Shown piece after piece: positions 54,485 through 63,082 of a stretch of 64,000 nucleotides of DNA. How positions within the stretch are numbered: the stretch's first letter is position 1; every line of letters begins with the position of its first letter. This DNA comes from Streptomyces sp. NBC_01460 (GTDB lineage: Bacteria; Actinomycetota; Actinomycetes; Streptomycetales; Streptomycetaceae), in assembly GCF_036227405.1 (NCBI RefSeq), contig NZ_CP109473.1:8432001-8496000 (forward strand). The letters run 5' to 3'. Below the pieces are notes generated by a model. It was given only the letters and a program-made list of their open reading frames with translations. It made no database searches and had not been told where the DNA came from. A program made the position numbers and the translations under genes.

Positions 54485-56077
54485 TCAGAAGAGGTCGCCG
54501 GGAGTGTAGGTGCCCCAGATCTCGCGCAACGCGTCGCACACCTCGCCCACGGTCGCCCCGACGGACAGCGCTTCCTTCATCGGGTACAGCACGCTGTCGT
54601 CCCCGGCCGCGGCCTTCTGCACGTCGGCCAGGTGGCGGTCCACCCGGTCCTGGTCCCGCCAGGCGCGGAGTTTGGCGAGGCGTTCCGCCTGCTGGGTCTC
54701 GATGGAAGGGTCGACGCGGAGTGGTTCGTAGGGCTCCTCCTCGTCGAGCTGGAAGCGGTTGACACCGACGACTACCCGCTCGCCTGAGTCGGTCTCCTTC
54801 GCGATGCGGTAGGCGTTGTCCTCGATCTCCCGCTTCTGGAAGCCGTGCTCGATGGCCCCGACGGCCCCACCGAGGTCCTCGATCTTCCGCATCAGTTCCA
54901 GGGCCGCGCCTTCGACGTCGTCGGTCATCCTCTCGATGGCATAGGACCCCGCGAAGGGGTCGACGGTGGCCGTCACGTCCGTCTCGTACGCCAGGACCTG
55001 CTGGGTCCGCAGTGCGAGCCGGGCCGACTTGTCGGTCGGCAGGGCGATGGCCTCGTCGAAGGAGTTGGTGTGGAGCGACTGGGTGCCCCCGAGGACCGCG
55101 CCCAGTCCCTGGACGGCGACCCGGACCAGGTTGACCTCCGGCTGCTGGGCGGTCAGCTGGACGCCGGCGGTCTGGGTGTGGAAGCGCAGCATCAGCGACT
55201 TGGGGTTCTCCGCTCCGAACTCCTCCTTCATCACCCGGGCCCAGATCCGGCGCGCGGCACGGAACTTGGCGACCTCTTCGAGGATCGTCGTACGGGCGAC
55301 GAAGAAGAAGGAGAGCCGCGGCGCGAAGTCGTCCACGTCCATGCCGGCCGCCACGGCGGTGCGCACGTACTCGATGCCGTCCGCGAGGGTGAACGCGATC
55401 TCCTGCGCGGGCGAGGCCCCCGCCTCCGCCATGTGGTAGCCGGAGATCGAGATGGTGTTCCACTTCGGGATCTCGGCCCGGCAGTACTTGAAGATGTCGG
55501 CGATCAGCCGCAGCGAGGGCTTGGGCGGGAAGATGTACGTGCCCCGGGCGATGTACTCCTTGAGCACGTCGTTCTGGATCGTGCCCGTCAGCCTCTCCGC
55601 CGGCACGCCCTGCTCCTCGGCGACCAGTTGGTAGAGGAGCAGGAGGAGCGCGGCGGGGGCGTTGATGGTCATCGAGGTCGAGACCTCGCCCAGCGGGATC
55701 CCGCCGAACAGGACGCGCATGTCGTCGATCGAGTCGATCGCCACACCGACCTTGCCGACCTCGCCGGAGGCGATGGGGGCGTCCGAGTCGTGCCCCATCT
55801 GGGTCGGCAGGTCGAACGCGACGGACAGGCCCGTGGTGCCGTTGGCGATCAGCTGCTTGTAGCGGGCGTTGGACTCGGTGGCGGTACCGAAACCGGCGTA
55901 CTGCCGCATCGTCCACGGCCGGCCCGTGTACATCGAGGGGTACACGCCGCGCGTGAAGGGGTAGGCACCCGGGGCGCCCAGCTTCTCGGCCGGGTCCCAG
56001 CCCGCCCGGGCGCCGGGCCCGTGGACCGGTTCGATGGGCAGTCCGGATTCGGAGGAGCGAGGTCGGTTCGTCACCAC
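54485..56077 (-). CDS. Stand-alone acyl-CoA mutase catalytic subunit (methylmalonyl-CoA mutase family)
   Basis: The product is 530 aa from GTG 56077, behind GGAGG. It contains only the TIM-barrel catalytic domain: [97 protein letters not shown] and [20 protein letters not shown]. No B12-binding DxHxxG domain is present, so a separate small subunit would be needed. The tyrosine of PSMY and the arginine of SLRLIA resemble methylmalonyl-CoA mutase more than isobutyryl-CoA mutase. A role in making an unusual extender or starter unit for the adjacent cluster is likely but unproven. Confidence 0.85.
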   Translation of the reverse strand: MVTNRPRSSESGLPIEPVHGPGARAGWDPAEKLGAPGAYPFTRGVYPSMYTGRPWTMRQYAGFGTATESNARYKQLIANGTTGLSVAFDLPTQMGHDSDAPIASGEVGKVGVAIDSIDDMRVLFGGIPLGEVSTSMTINAPAALLLLLYQLVAEEQGVPAERLTGTIQNDVLKEYIARGTYIFPPKPSLRLIADIFKYCRAEIPKWNTISISGYHMAEAGASPAQEIAFTLADGIEYVRTAVAAGMDVDDFAPRLSFFFVARTTILEEVAKFRAARRIWARVMKEEFGAENPKSLMLRFHTQTAGVQLTAQQPEVNLVRVAVQGLGAVLGGTQSLHTNSFDEAIALPTDKSARLALRTQQVLAYETDVTATVDPFAGSYAIERMTDDVEGAALELMRKIEDLGGAVGAIEHGFQKREIEDNAYRIAKETDSGERVVVGVNRFQLDEEEPYEPLRVDPSIETQQAERLAKLRAWRDQDRVDRHLADVQKAAAGDDSVLYPMKEALSVGATVGEVCDALREIWGTYTPGDLF

Positions 56078-56124
56078 GGGTTCACGTCCTCCGTTGTCGT
56101 CGTCGTGCGGGGGTGGACGACGCC

Positions 56125-56171
56125 GCCCCTCCCGTACGTTGGCCCGGGCGCCCGGCCCGTACGGGAGGGGC
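56125..56171 (-). terminator. Long hairpin between ferredoxin and mutase genes
   Basis: GCCCCTCCCGTACG (56125-56138) and CGTACGGGAGGGGC (56158-56171) pair perfectly over 14 bp. The 19-nt interval is itself palindromic (GGCCCGGGCGCCCGGCC). It probably attenuates or ends transcription coming from the P450-ferredoxin genes. Confidence 0.6.
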
Positions 56172-56187
56172 CGCGAGCGCGGACGGT

Positions 56188-56379
56188 TCAGCCGGTGACG
56201 TGGATGGACCGTGACGGGCACAGTTCCGCCGCACGGTGCACGTCGTCCAGCAGCTCCGCCGCGGGCCTGTCCTGGAGGACGACGACGAGACCGTCGTCGT
56301 CCTGGTCGAAGACCTCCGGGCTGAGCATCGCGCACTGGCCGGCGCCCACGCACCGGTCGTGGTCCGTGGTGATACGCAT
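56188..56379 (-). CDS. Ferredoxin (3Fe-4S type)
   Basis: The product is 63 aa from ATG 56379. [20 protein letters not shown] gives the first cysteines, CVGAGQC, and the last is in [12 protein letters not shown]. The site pattern C-x5-C ... C-P is that of small bacterial 3Fe-4S ferredoxins that pass electrons to class I P450s. It starts 27 bp after the first P450, and both P450s could use it. An NAD(P)H-ferredoxin reductase must be supplied from elsewhere. Confidence 0.9.
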   Translation of the reverse strand: MRITTDHDRCVGAGQCAMLSPEVFDQDDDGLVVVLQDRPAAELLDDVHRAAELCPSRSIHVTG

Positions 56380-56405
56380 GACAGGGATTCCGATCGGTTC
56401 GGCCG

Positions 56406-57641
56406 TCACCAGGTGACGGGCAGTTCGTAGACGCCGTAGACCATGGCGTCGTCCTTGAAACGGAGTTCCTCCGCCGGCACGGCCAGCCGGAGGCCCGGGA
56501 CGCGGCGCAGCAGGGTGCCGTACACGATCTCCAGCTCCGCCCGGGCGAGGTTGGCGCCCATGCACTGGTGGATCCCGTACCCGAAGGCGAGGTGACCGCG
56601 CGCCTCCTTGCGGTGGAAGTCGAGGGTGCCGGGGTCCGCGAAGACCGCCTCGTCGTGGTCGGCGGCGTTGTTCAGCGCGAGGATGCCCTCACCGGCGCGG
56701 ATGGTGACACCGCCCACCTCGATGTCCTCGACGGCGACACGGGCGGTTCCCGAGTCCGAGATGGAGAAGACGCGCAGCAGCTCCTCGATCGCGTTCGGCA
56801 GCAAGGTGTCGTCCGCCCGCAGCTCCGCCAGGTGGTCCGGGTGTTCCAGCAGCGCCAGCACCCCGAGCGCGATCATGTTGGCCGTCGTCTCGTGGCCGCC
56901 CACCAGCATCATCCGGGCCATGGTCACCACGTCGGTGTGGTCGGCGGCCTGCTCGGCGCGGTTCTTCTCCAGGAACCGGCTGATCAGGTCGTCGCCCGGC
57001 TCGGTCTCCTTGAGAGTGACCAGCTCGTCGAGGTACATGTCCAGGGCCTGCACCGCCGCCCCGTACTCCTCGGGGCCGAGGTCGTGGTTCATCATGGCCG
57101 CCGACCACTCCTCGAACCGGGCGTGGTCCTCGTAGGGGACGCCGAGCAGTTCGCAGATGGTAAGGGACGGCACCGGCAGGGCGAGGGCCGCGACCAGGTC
57201 CACCGGGCCGTCCGCGGCCAGCATGGCGTCGATGCGCTCGTCGACGATCTGCTGGATCCGCGGTCGCATCTCCTTGACCCGCCGCGCCGTGAACTCCGTT
57301 ATCAACATGCGGCGTTGCGCGGTGTGGTCCGGCGGGTCCATGGACAGCATCATCAGCCGGACATGGGCCAGCATCTCCTCGGAGATGTGGAACTGGTGCG
57401 GGTAGCCGGGACGCTTGAGGTTGCTGCTCACCCGCGGATCGCCGAGCACCTGCTTGACGTGCTCGTGCCGGGTCACCAGCCAGGTCGGCTTGCCGTTCAC
57501 CTTGAGCGAGGCGCGGGACACGGGCTCCTTCGCGCGCAGTTCGGCGTACTCGCCCGGCTCGCTGAACGGGCAGGCACGTCGCATCGGGAACTGGGGATGC
57601 GGCGAGGCCGTGTCGGGCGCCGGGTCGGCGGACTGGGTCAT
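56406..57641 (-). CDS. Cytochrome P450 (paralogue 1)
   Basis: The product is 411 aa from ATG 57641. Heme-binding loop [20 protein letters not shown] with the thiolate Cys; I-helix [20 protein letters not shown] with acid-alcohol pair E-T; K-helix [20 protein letters not shown]. Length and N-terminal [20 protein letters not shown] fit bacterial CYP105-like enzymes. It is closely similar to the enzyme at 57697 throughout, a tandem duplication. Likely hydroxylates or epoxidises the polyketide product of the right-hand cluster. Electrons come from the adjacent ferredoxin. Confidence 0.93.
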   Translation of the reverse strand: MTQSADPAPDTASPHPQFPMRRACPFSEPGEYAELRAKEPVSRASLKVNGKPTWLVTRHEHVKQVLGDPRVSSNLKRPGYPHQFHISEEMLAHVRLMMLSMDPPDHTAQRRMLITEFTARRVKEMRPRIQQIVDERIDAMLAADGPVDLVAALALPVPSLTICELLGVPYEDHARFEEWSAAMMNHDLGPEEYGAAVQALDMYLDELVTLKETEPGDDLISRFLEKNRAEQAADHTDVVTMARMMLVGGHETTANMIALGVLALLEHPDHLAELRADDTLLPNAIEELLRVFSISDSGTARVAVEDIEVGGVTIRAGEGILALNNAADHDEAVFADPGTLDFHRKEARGHLAFGYGIHQCMGANLARAELEIVYGTLLRRVPGLRLAVPAEELRFKDDAMVYGVYELPVTW

Positions 57642-57696
57642 GGCTGCCTCTCGGACGGAACGGTGGGGAAAGGGGTGCGCGGCCGGGTGTGCGGCG

Positions 57697-58929
57697 TCAC
57701 CAGGTGACGGGCAGCTCGTACAGGCCCCAGACGATGGCGTCGTCCTTGAACCGCAGTTCCTCGGCCGGCGTGGCCAGCCGCAGCGTCGGCACCCGGCGCA
57801 GCAGCGTGGAGTAGACGACGTCGAGCTCCATCCGGGCCAGGTTCTGGCCGACGCACTGATGGACGCCGTACCCGAAGGCCACATGGCTGCGGGCCTCTCG
57901 GCGCACGTCCAGCCGGTCCGCGTCGGGGAAGACGGCCTCGTCGTGGTTGGCGGCGTTGTTCAGCGGCAGGATGCCGTCACCCGCGCGGATGGTGACATCC
58001 CCCAGCTCGATGTCCTCCATGGCCACGCGTGCCGTGCCGGCGTCCGAGATGGAGAACAGCCGCAGCAGTTCCTCGACCGCGCGCGGCATCAGGCCGGGAT
58101 CCTCGCGCACGTCGGCGAGCTGGTCCGGGTGCTCCAGCAGGGCCAGCACACCCAGTGCGATCATGTTCGCGGTGGTCTCGTGACCGGTGACCAGCATCAG
58201 CTTGGACATGCTGACGATGTCCGAGTGCTCCACCGCCGGGGTCTCCCGGTTGAACTCGATCAGCCGGCTGATCATGTCGTCGCCGGGCTCGCTCTCCTTG
58301 GCGGTGACCAGCCCGTCGACGTAGCGGTCCAGTTCGTAGTGGGCGATGCCCCGTTCCTCGTCGCTGACCTCGTGGTTCATGATGGCCCACGCCCACTGCT
58401 CGAACCGGGCGTGGTCCTCGTAGGGGACGCCGAGCAGTTCGCAGATCACCAGGGACGGCACCGGCAGCGCGAGGGCCGTGACGAGATCCACCGGACTGTC
58501 GCAGCCCTTGGCGAGCATGTCGTCGATCTGCTGGTCCACGAGCTGCTGCACCCGGGCGCGCAGTTCGCGCATGCGGCGCACGCTGAACTCCGGCGCCAGC
58601 ATGCGACGTTGCACCGTGTGGTCGGGCGGGTCCATGGACAGGAAGGTGAGCGGAACCGACTGGAGCGTCTCCTCCGGCACCGGCACCTGGAGCGGGTAGC
58701 CGGGCAGCTTCAGGTTGGCGCTCACCCGCGGGTCGCCGAGCAGCTTCTTGTACAGGTCGTGGCGGGTGACCAGCCAGGTCGGCTTGCCGTTCACCTTCAG
58801 CCGCGCCCGCGAGACCGGTTCGTTCTCGCGCAGTCCGGTGTAGGCGGCGGGCGGACTGAAGGGGCAGGCCCGGCGCATCGGGAACTCCGGTAGGGCGCTC
58901 TGGTCGGCCGCTTCGGCAGGTGCAGTCAT
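57697..58929 (-). CDS. Cytochrome P450 (paralogue 2)
   Basis: The product is 410 aa from ATG 58929, behind AGAGGA. Heme loop FGYGVHQCVGQNLARMELDV, I-helix [21 protein letters not shown]-helix ELLRLFSISDAGTARVAMED. Long stretches match paralogue 1 ([50 protein letters not shown]). The 55-bp gap between the two genes suggests co-transcription. The specificity-determining F-G region differs (WAIMNHEVSDEERGIAHYEL), so the two probably act at different positions on the same scaffold. Confidence 0.93.
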   Translation of the reverse strand: MTAPAEAADQSALPEFPMRRACPFSPPAAYTGLRENEPVSRARLKVNGKPTWLVTRHDLYKKLLGDPRVSANLKLPGYPLQVPVPEETLQSVPLTFLSMDPPDHTVQRRMLAPEFSVRRMRELRARVQQLVDQQIDDMLAKGCDSPVDLVTALALPVPSLVICELLGVPYEDHARFEQWAWAIMNHEVSDEERGIAHYELDRYVDGLVTAKESEPGDDMISRLIEFNRETPAVEHSDIVSMSKLMLVTGHETTANMIALGVLALLEHPDQLADVREDPGLMPRAVEELLRLFSISDAGTARVAMEDIELGDVTIRAGDGILPLNNAANHDEAVFPDADRLDVRREARSHVAFGYGVHQCVGQNLARMELDVVYSTLLRRVPTLRLATPAEELRFKDDAIVWGLYELPVTW

Positions 58930-59053
58930 GGTGTCCTCTTCGCACGGGAGGGAGCGGGACGCGCCGTTCACCCGGGGGAGGCCCCGGGCTCGGCGCCGGC
59001 GCGGTCCGCCGGCCGTTTCCCGCACGCTAGGGAGCGCGGCAGGGGGCGGCCCA

Positions 59054-59139
59054 CCCCTACGCGCCCCTAGCGGCACGGGCCCCTGTGGGGTGCGGCCGTG
59101 GCCCTCGTCACTCCCCCTACCACTAGGGGCGGTTAGGGG
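59054..59139. promoter_or_regulatory. Regularly spaced CCCCTA/TAGGGG repeats in a bidirectional promoter
   Basis: CCCCTA occurs at 59054-59059, 59064-59069 and 59114-59119, and TAGGGG at 59124-59129 and 59134-59139. Neighbouring copies within each group are 10 bp apart, one DNA turn, and the 59114/59124 copies form a CCCCTA-ccac-TAGGGG palindrome. This lies in the 360-bp gap between the divergent P450 and peptidase genes and looks like the operator set of a pathway regulator. Confidence 0.6.
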
Positions 59140-59288
59140 TCCGTCGAACGTCAGGGCGACGGTTAGCGTCGGCTGCGGACCACGGCGGAAGCACCGTTGT
59201 CGCCCGGCGCCACCACGCTCCGCGGTCCCGGCCGGATCTCCCTGACCGGACGGCCGCCCCACTCCGCAGCCGAGTAGAGGTGATCAGC

Positions 59289-60206
59289 GTGGCCCCGAAA
59301 CCCCGTGCGCAGGGTCTCGTACCCAGTGTCAAGGGCACCGTTCCCTTCGGGGAGTACCGGACCTGGTACCGGGTGACCGGCGAACTCGGTACGGGCCGCC
59401 CTGCGGTCGTCGTCGTACACGGGGGACCCGGCAGCACGCACGACTACCTGCTGCCGCTGGCCGGCCTGGCCGAGGACGGCTGGCCGGTCGTCCACTACGA
59501 CCAGTTGGGCAACGGCGGCTCCACCCATCTGCCGGACAGCGCACCGGACTTCTGGACGGTCGACCTGTTCCTCGACGAACTCGACAACCTCGTGAGGGAA
59601 CTGGGCATCGCGGAGGACTACGTCCTGTTCGGCCAGTCCTGGGGCGGCCCGCTGTGTGCCCGGCACGCGATGGGCCGTCCGCCGGGTCTGCGCGGCCTGG
59701 TCGTCGCCAACGCGCCCGCCTCGTACCCCATCTGGCTGGAGGAGATGGCCCGGCTGCGGGCCTCCCTGCCGCCGGACGTGCAGGAGACCCTGGTGCGGCA
59801 CGAGACGGCCGGCACGTACGACACCGAGGAGTACCTGGCCGCGATGCGTGTCTTCTACGACCGCCACGTGTGCCGCCTCACCCCGTGGCCCCGGGACTTC
59901 CTCTCCTCCTTCATGGAGATCTACAACGACCCGACGGTCTACTACGCGATGAACGGGCCCACCGAGTTCCACGTGATCGGCTCCCTCAAGGACTGGTCGA
60001 TCGTCGACGAGCTGGACACCATCCGCACGCCCACCCTGCTCCTGAGCGGACGCCATGACGAGGCCACCCCGGCCGTCGTCCAGCCCTACATGGACCGCGT
60101 CCCCGGGGCCCGCTGGGAGATCTTCGAGGAGTCCAGCCACCTGCCGCACCTGGAGGAACCTGACCGGTTCTTCGAGGTGCTCACCGACTTCCTCGCCGGC
60201 CTGTGA
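59289..60206 (+). CDS. Proline-iminopeptidase-like amide hydrolase (VinJ-type)
   Basis: The product is 305 aa from GTG 59289, nine bases after AGAGG; GTG 59280 would add three residues. S33 family marks: HGGPGSTHDYLLPLAGLAED (oxyanion loop), LFGQSWGGPLCARHAMGRPP (nucleophile Ser), TLLLSGRHDEATPAVVQPY (acid) and EESSHLPHLEEPDRFF (His). VinJ of vicenistatin belongs to this family and removes the N-terminal protecting alanine from the macrolactam precursor. The neighbouring acyltransferase, carrier protein and adenylating enzymes make the same role likely here. Next gene starts 60 bp downstream. Confidence 0.83.
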   Translation: MAPKPRAQGLVPSVKGTVPFGEYRTWYRVTGELGTGRPAVVVVHGGPGSTHDYLLPLAGLAEDGWPVVHYDQLGNGGSTHLPDSAPDFWTVDLFLDELDNLVRELGIAEDYVLFGQSWGGPLCARHAMGRPPGLRGLVVANAPASYPIWLEEMARLRASLPPDVQETLVRHETAGTYDTEEYLAAMRVFYDRHVCRLTPWPRDFLSSFMEIYNDPTVYYAMNGPTEFHVIGSLKDWSIVDELDTIRTPTLLLSGRHDEATPAVVQPYMDRVPGARWEIFEESSHLPHLEEPDRFFEVLTDFLAGL

Positions 60207-60265
60207 CACTCCGCGCCGCCGCACGGGCGTCGCGCACCACTGTGAAAGGGGGCGGGGACACCGCC

Positions 60266-61201
60266 ATGGCGTACGACACCGCTCTCGTCTTCCCCGGTAT
60301 GGGACCCGTCCCGTTCGCCGAGGTGGGCCGCTTCATGGTCGCCAGCCCCCGGGCCCGGGAGCTGGTCGCCGTCGCCGACGACGTCCTCGGCTACTCGCTG
60401 GTGGACACCTACCGGAGCGCCGAGGGCGACTACTCGGAGGCCGCCCAGGTCGCGTTCTTCGTGAACTGCCTGGCCAGTGCCTACTGGGCCCGCGAGCACC
60501 TGGACATCGCCCCCGACGTCGTGGCCGGCCCCAGCTTCGGGGAGAAGGCGGCCCTCGCCTACACCGGCGCCCTCGACCTGCCCGACGCGATCCGGCTCAC
60601 CGCCGGGATCGCGCGGTGCCTCGAGGAGTACTTCGCCGACCACCACCGGGACATCGTCACCCTGTCCTTCGTCCGCGCCCCGCGCGAGGAGCTGGACGCG
60701 ATCCTCGCCGAACTCGACGACGCCGGGGAGTGGCACGAGATCTCCTGCCACATCGACGACGGCTTCTGGATGGTCTCCCTGGCCGAACGCCGTGTGGAGT
60801 GGATGAGGGAGCGGCTGCGCGGCATCGGCAGCCTTCCCCTCTACACCATGCGGCCGCCCATGCACGCGTCGGCGTTCGCGCCGCTGCGCGCCAAGGCGGA
60901 ACGCGAGGTCATCTCCCGCTACACCTTCGCCGATCCCGCACTGCCGGTCGTCGCCGACCAGGACGGCAGGCTGCTGCACACCGGTGAGGAACTGCGCACC
61001 ATGCTCCTCGACAGCTTCGACCACCCCATGAACTGGCCGAGCGTCACCACGGCGTTGCGTGACGCCGGAGTCCGGCGGATGTGCGTCGCCGGACCCGACA
61101 GCCTCTTCGGCCGGGTTCCCCGCACCATCCGCACCTTCGAGGTCGTCGCCGCGCATCCCCGCCTGGCGATGACCCCCCGGCGCCGTCCGCGCGCCGCCTG
61201 A
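60266..61201 (+). CDS. Stand-alone acyltransferase (VinK-type trans-acyltransferase)
   Basis: The product is 311 aa from ATG 60266 behind a G-rich site. The FabD/AT fold is evident: ALVFPGMGPVPFAEVGRFMV, then GPSFGEKAALAYTGALDLPD (GxSxGE, active Ser in GPSFGE) and MRPPMHASAFAPLRAKAERE (catalytic His). VinK-like enzymes transfer a protected aminoacyl (dipeptidyl) group from a discrete carrier protein to the loading carrier domain of the PKS. The absence of a malonyl-CoA-type extender context and the discrete carrier protein just downstream favour this over FabD. Confidence 0.82.
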   Translation: MAYDTALVFPGMGPVPFAEVGRFMVASPRARELVAVADDVLGYSLVDTYRSAEGDYSEAAQVAFFVNCLASAYWAREHLDIAPDVVAGPSFGEKAALAYTGALDLPDAIRLTAGIARCLEEYFADHHRDIVTLSFVRAPREELDAILAELDDAGEWHEISCHIDDGFWMVSLAERRVEWMRERLRGIGSLPLYTMRPPMHASAFAPLRAKAEREVISRYTFADPALPVVADQDGRLLHTGEELRTMLLDSFDHPMNWPSVTTALRDAGVRRMCVAGPDSLFGRVPRTIRTFEVVAAHPRLAMTPRRRPRAA

Positions 61202-61236
61202 CCCGTCCATCCGCCCTGACCGCAGGAGGCACCCCC

Positions 61237-61488
61237 ATGTGGGACGAACAGTTCGAAGAAATACTCCGCACCTTCCTGCCGTTCCTGCCCCCGCAGGAAC
61301 CGCTGACCGCCGACGTCGAGCTGAAGGACCTCGGTCTGGACTCGCTGGGCACGGTCCAGCTGCTCGGCACGCTGGAGGAGGCGTACCAGGTGCGCTTCCG
61401 TGACAGCGCGCTGACCATGGACACCTTCCGCAGCGCGGGAGTGCTGTGGGAGACCGTCGAGGGCATGCGCCTGCGCGCCAAGAGCTGA
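61237..61488 (+). CDS. Discrete acyl carrier protein (VinL-type)
   Basis: The product is 83 aa from ATG 61237, after GCAGGAGG. The 4'-phosphopantetheine attachment site is DLGLDSLGTVQLLGTLEEAY (Ser36). Helices FEEILRTFLPFLPPQ and YQVRFRDSALTMDTFRSAGV complete the four-helix bundle. In beta-amino-acid macrolactam clusters this protein carries the starter amino acid between the two adenylating enzymes and the trans-acyltransferase. Confidence 0.9.
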   Translation: MWDEQFEEILRTFLPFLPPQEPLTADVELKDLGLDSLGTVQLLGTLEEAYQVRFRDSALTMDTFRSAGVLWETVEGMRLRAKS

Positions 61489-61501
61489 CGGGACGGATCC
61501 C

Positions 61502-63082
61502 TTGGACCTCACCATGGACGGAGCCCTGTCCGGACGGTTCCTGCGCGGGCTGGCCCTGGCGCCCGACCGGCCCGCGCTGCGGGCCGACGGCGCCGCCCTC
61601 ACCTACCGCGAGCTCCACGAGCGGGCCCTCCTGCTCGCCGGCTCCCTGCTGGCCGGGTTCCCCGACCGGCCGCCCGCCGTGGGCGTGCTCGCCGGCAAGG
61701 GCCCGTCGGCGTACACGAGCCTGCTGGCAGGCCTCTACAGCGGGGTCACCGTCGTCCCCCTGCAGCCGGCCTTTCCCGCCGCCCGCACCAGGCAGATGAT
61801 CGAGGCCGCCGGTGTGGGAGCCCTGCTCGCCGACGACGACGCCCTGCCGGCGCTGACCGCGCTGCACGAGAACGGCGTCACCCTGCCCACCCTGTTCGCC
61901 CCCGGCGGCCAGCCGATGCCGGCGCTCACCGTCGACCCCGACAGTGTGCTGAAGGCGCCGATGCCCGCCCGCCCGGACGGCATCGCCTACGTGCTGTTCA
62001 CCTCCGGCTCCACCGGGCGCCCCAAGGGTGTGCCGGTCACCCACGCCAACACCGCGTACTACTTCTCCCTGCTCGACGAGCGGTACGACTTCGGTCCCGA
62101 GGACGTCTTCTCGCAGACCTTCGACCTCAACTTCGACTGCGCCGTGTTCGACCTGTTCTGCGCCTGGGGCGCCGGAGCCACCGTCGTGCCGGTCCCGGCG
62201 CGGGCGTACGCGCGCCTGCCCGAGTTCGTGGCGGAGCAGGGTGTGACCGTGTGGTTCTCCACACCCAGCGCGATCACCCTGGTGCGGCGCACCGGCGGAC
62301 TCGCACCCGGTGCGCTGTCCTCGCTGCGCCGGAGCTTCTTCGCGGGGGAAGCGCTCAGCTGCCGGGACGCCGACGACTGGACGGTGGCGGCTCCCGGCAC
62401 GGTGCTGGAGAACCTGTACGGGCCGACCGAGCTGACCGTCACCATCACCGCCCACCGCTGGGTGCCGGGGAGCCGGCACCTGCACGGCATGGTGCCGATC
62501 GGGGCCGTGCACGACGGCCACCCGGTGCTGCTGCTGGACGACGCGGGCTCGCCGAGCACCACCGGCGAGGGCGAACTGTGCATCGCCGGACCACAGCTGA
62601 CCCCCGGCTACCTCGACCCGGCCGACGACACCGGACGCTTCCTGGAGCGGGACGGCCTGCGCTACTACCGCACCGGGGACCGGGTCCGCCGCGCCGGAGG
62701 CGACGCCTGGCTGTACCTCGGCCGCCAGGACGCCCAGGTCCAGGTGCACGGCATACGGATGGAACTGGCCGAGGTCGACGCAGCGGTGCGCGCGTGCCCC
62801 GGCGTGGAGGACGCCGCGACCGTCGCCGTCCCCGTGGACGGCACGGTCGAGCTCGCCGTCTTCCACACCGGCGACCCGGTGCCGCCCGCCCGGCTCGCCC
62901 GTCATCTGCGGGAACTGTTGCCGGCCGCGGTCGTCCCCCGGGCCTACCACCACCTGAGCGCGCTCCCGCTCAATCCCAACCGTAAGACCGACCGCAGGAA
63001 GCTCACCTCCCGCGCCACGACCCTGCGTGAGCAGTACGCCGGAGCCGGGAGCAGGACCGAAGGACGGCAGGAGTCGCAGTGA
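61502..63082 (+). CDS. Stand-alone adenylating enzyme (amino acid-activating, VinM/VinN-type)
   Basis: The product is 526 aa from TTG 61502; ATG 61514 is an alternative. Adenylation motifs: A3 YVLFTSGSTGRPKGVPVTHA, A4-A5 region QTFDLNFDCAVFDLFCAW to ENLYGPTELTVTITA, A7 YYRTGDRVRR, A8 YLGRQDAQVQVHGIRMELAE and A10 NPNRKTDRRKL with the catalytic Lys. No carrier or condensation domain is fused. It loads an amino acid onto the discrete carrier protein or adds the protecting amino acid. Stop overlaps the next start by GTGA. Confidence 0.88.
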   Translation: MDLTMDGALSGRFLRGLALAPDRPALRADGAALTYRELHERALLLAGSLLAGFPDRPPAVGVLAGKGPSAYTSLLAGLYSGVTVVPLQPAFPAARTRQMIEAAGVGALLADDDALPALTALHENGVTLPTLFAPGGQPMPALTVDPDSVLKAPMPARPDGIAYVLFTSGSTGRPKGVPVTHANTAYYFSLLDERYDFGPEDVFSQTFDLNFDCAVFDLFCAWGAGATVVPVPARAYARLPEFVAEQGVTVWFSTPSAITLVRRTGGLAPGALSSLRRSFFAGEALSCRDADDWTVAAPGTVLENLYGPTELTVTITAHRWVPGSRHLHGMVPIGAVHDGHPVLLLDDAGSPSTTGEGELCIAGPQLTPGYLDPADDTGRFLERDGLRYYRTGDRVRRAGGDAWLYLGRQDAQVQVHGIRMELAEVDAAVRACPGVEDAATVAVPVDGTVELAVFHTGDPVPPARLARHLRELLPAAVVPRAYHHLSALPLNPNRKTDRRKLTSRATTLREQYAGAGSRTEGRQESQ

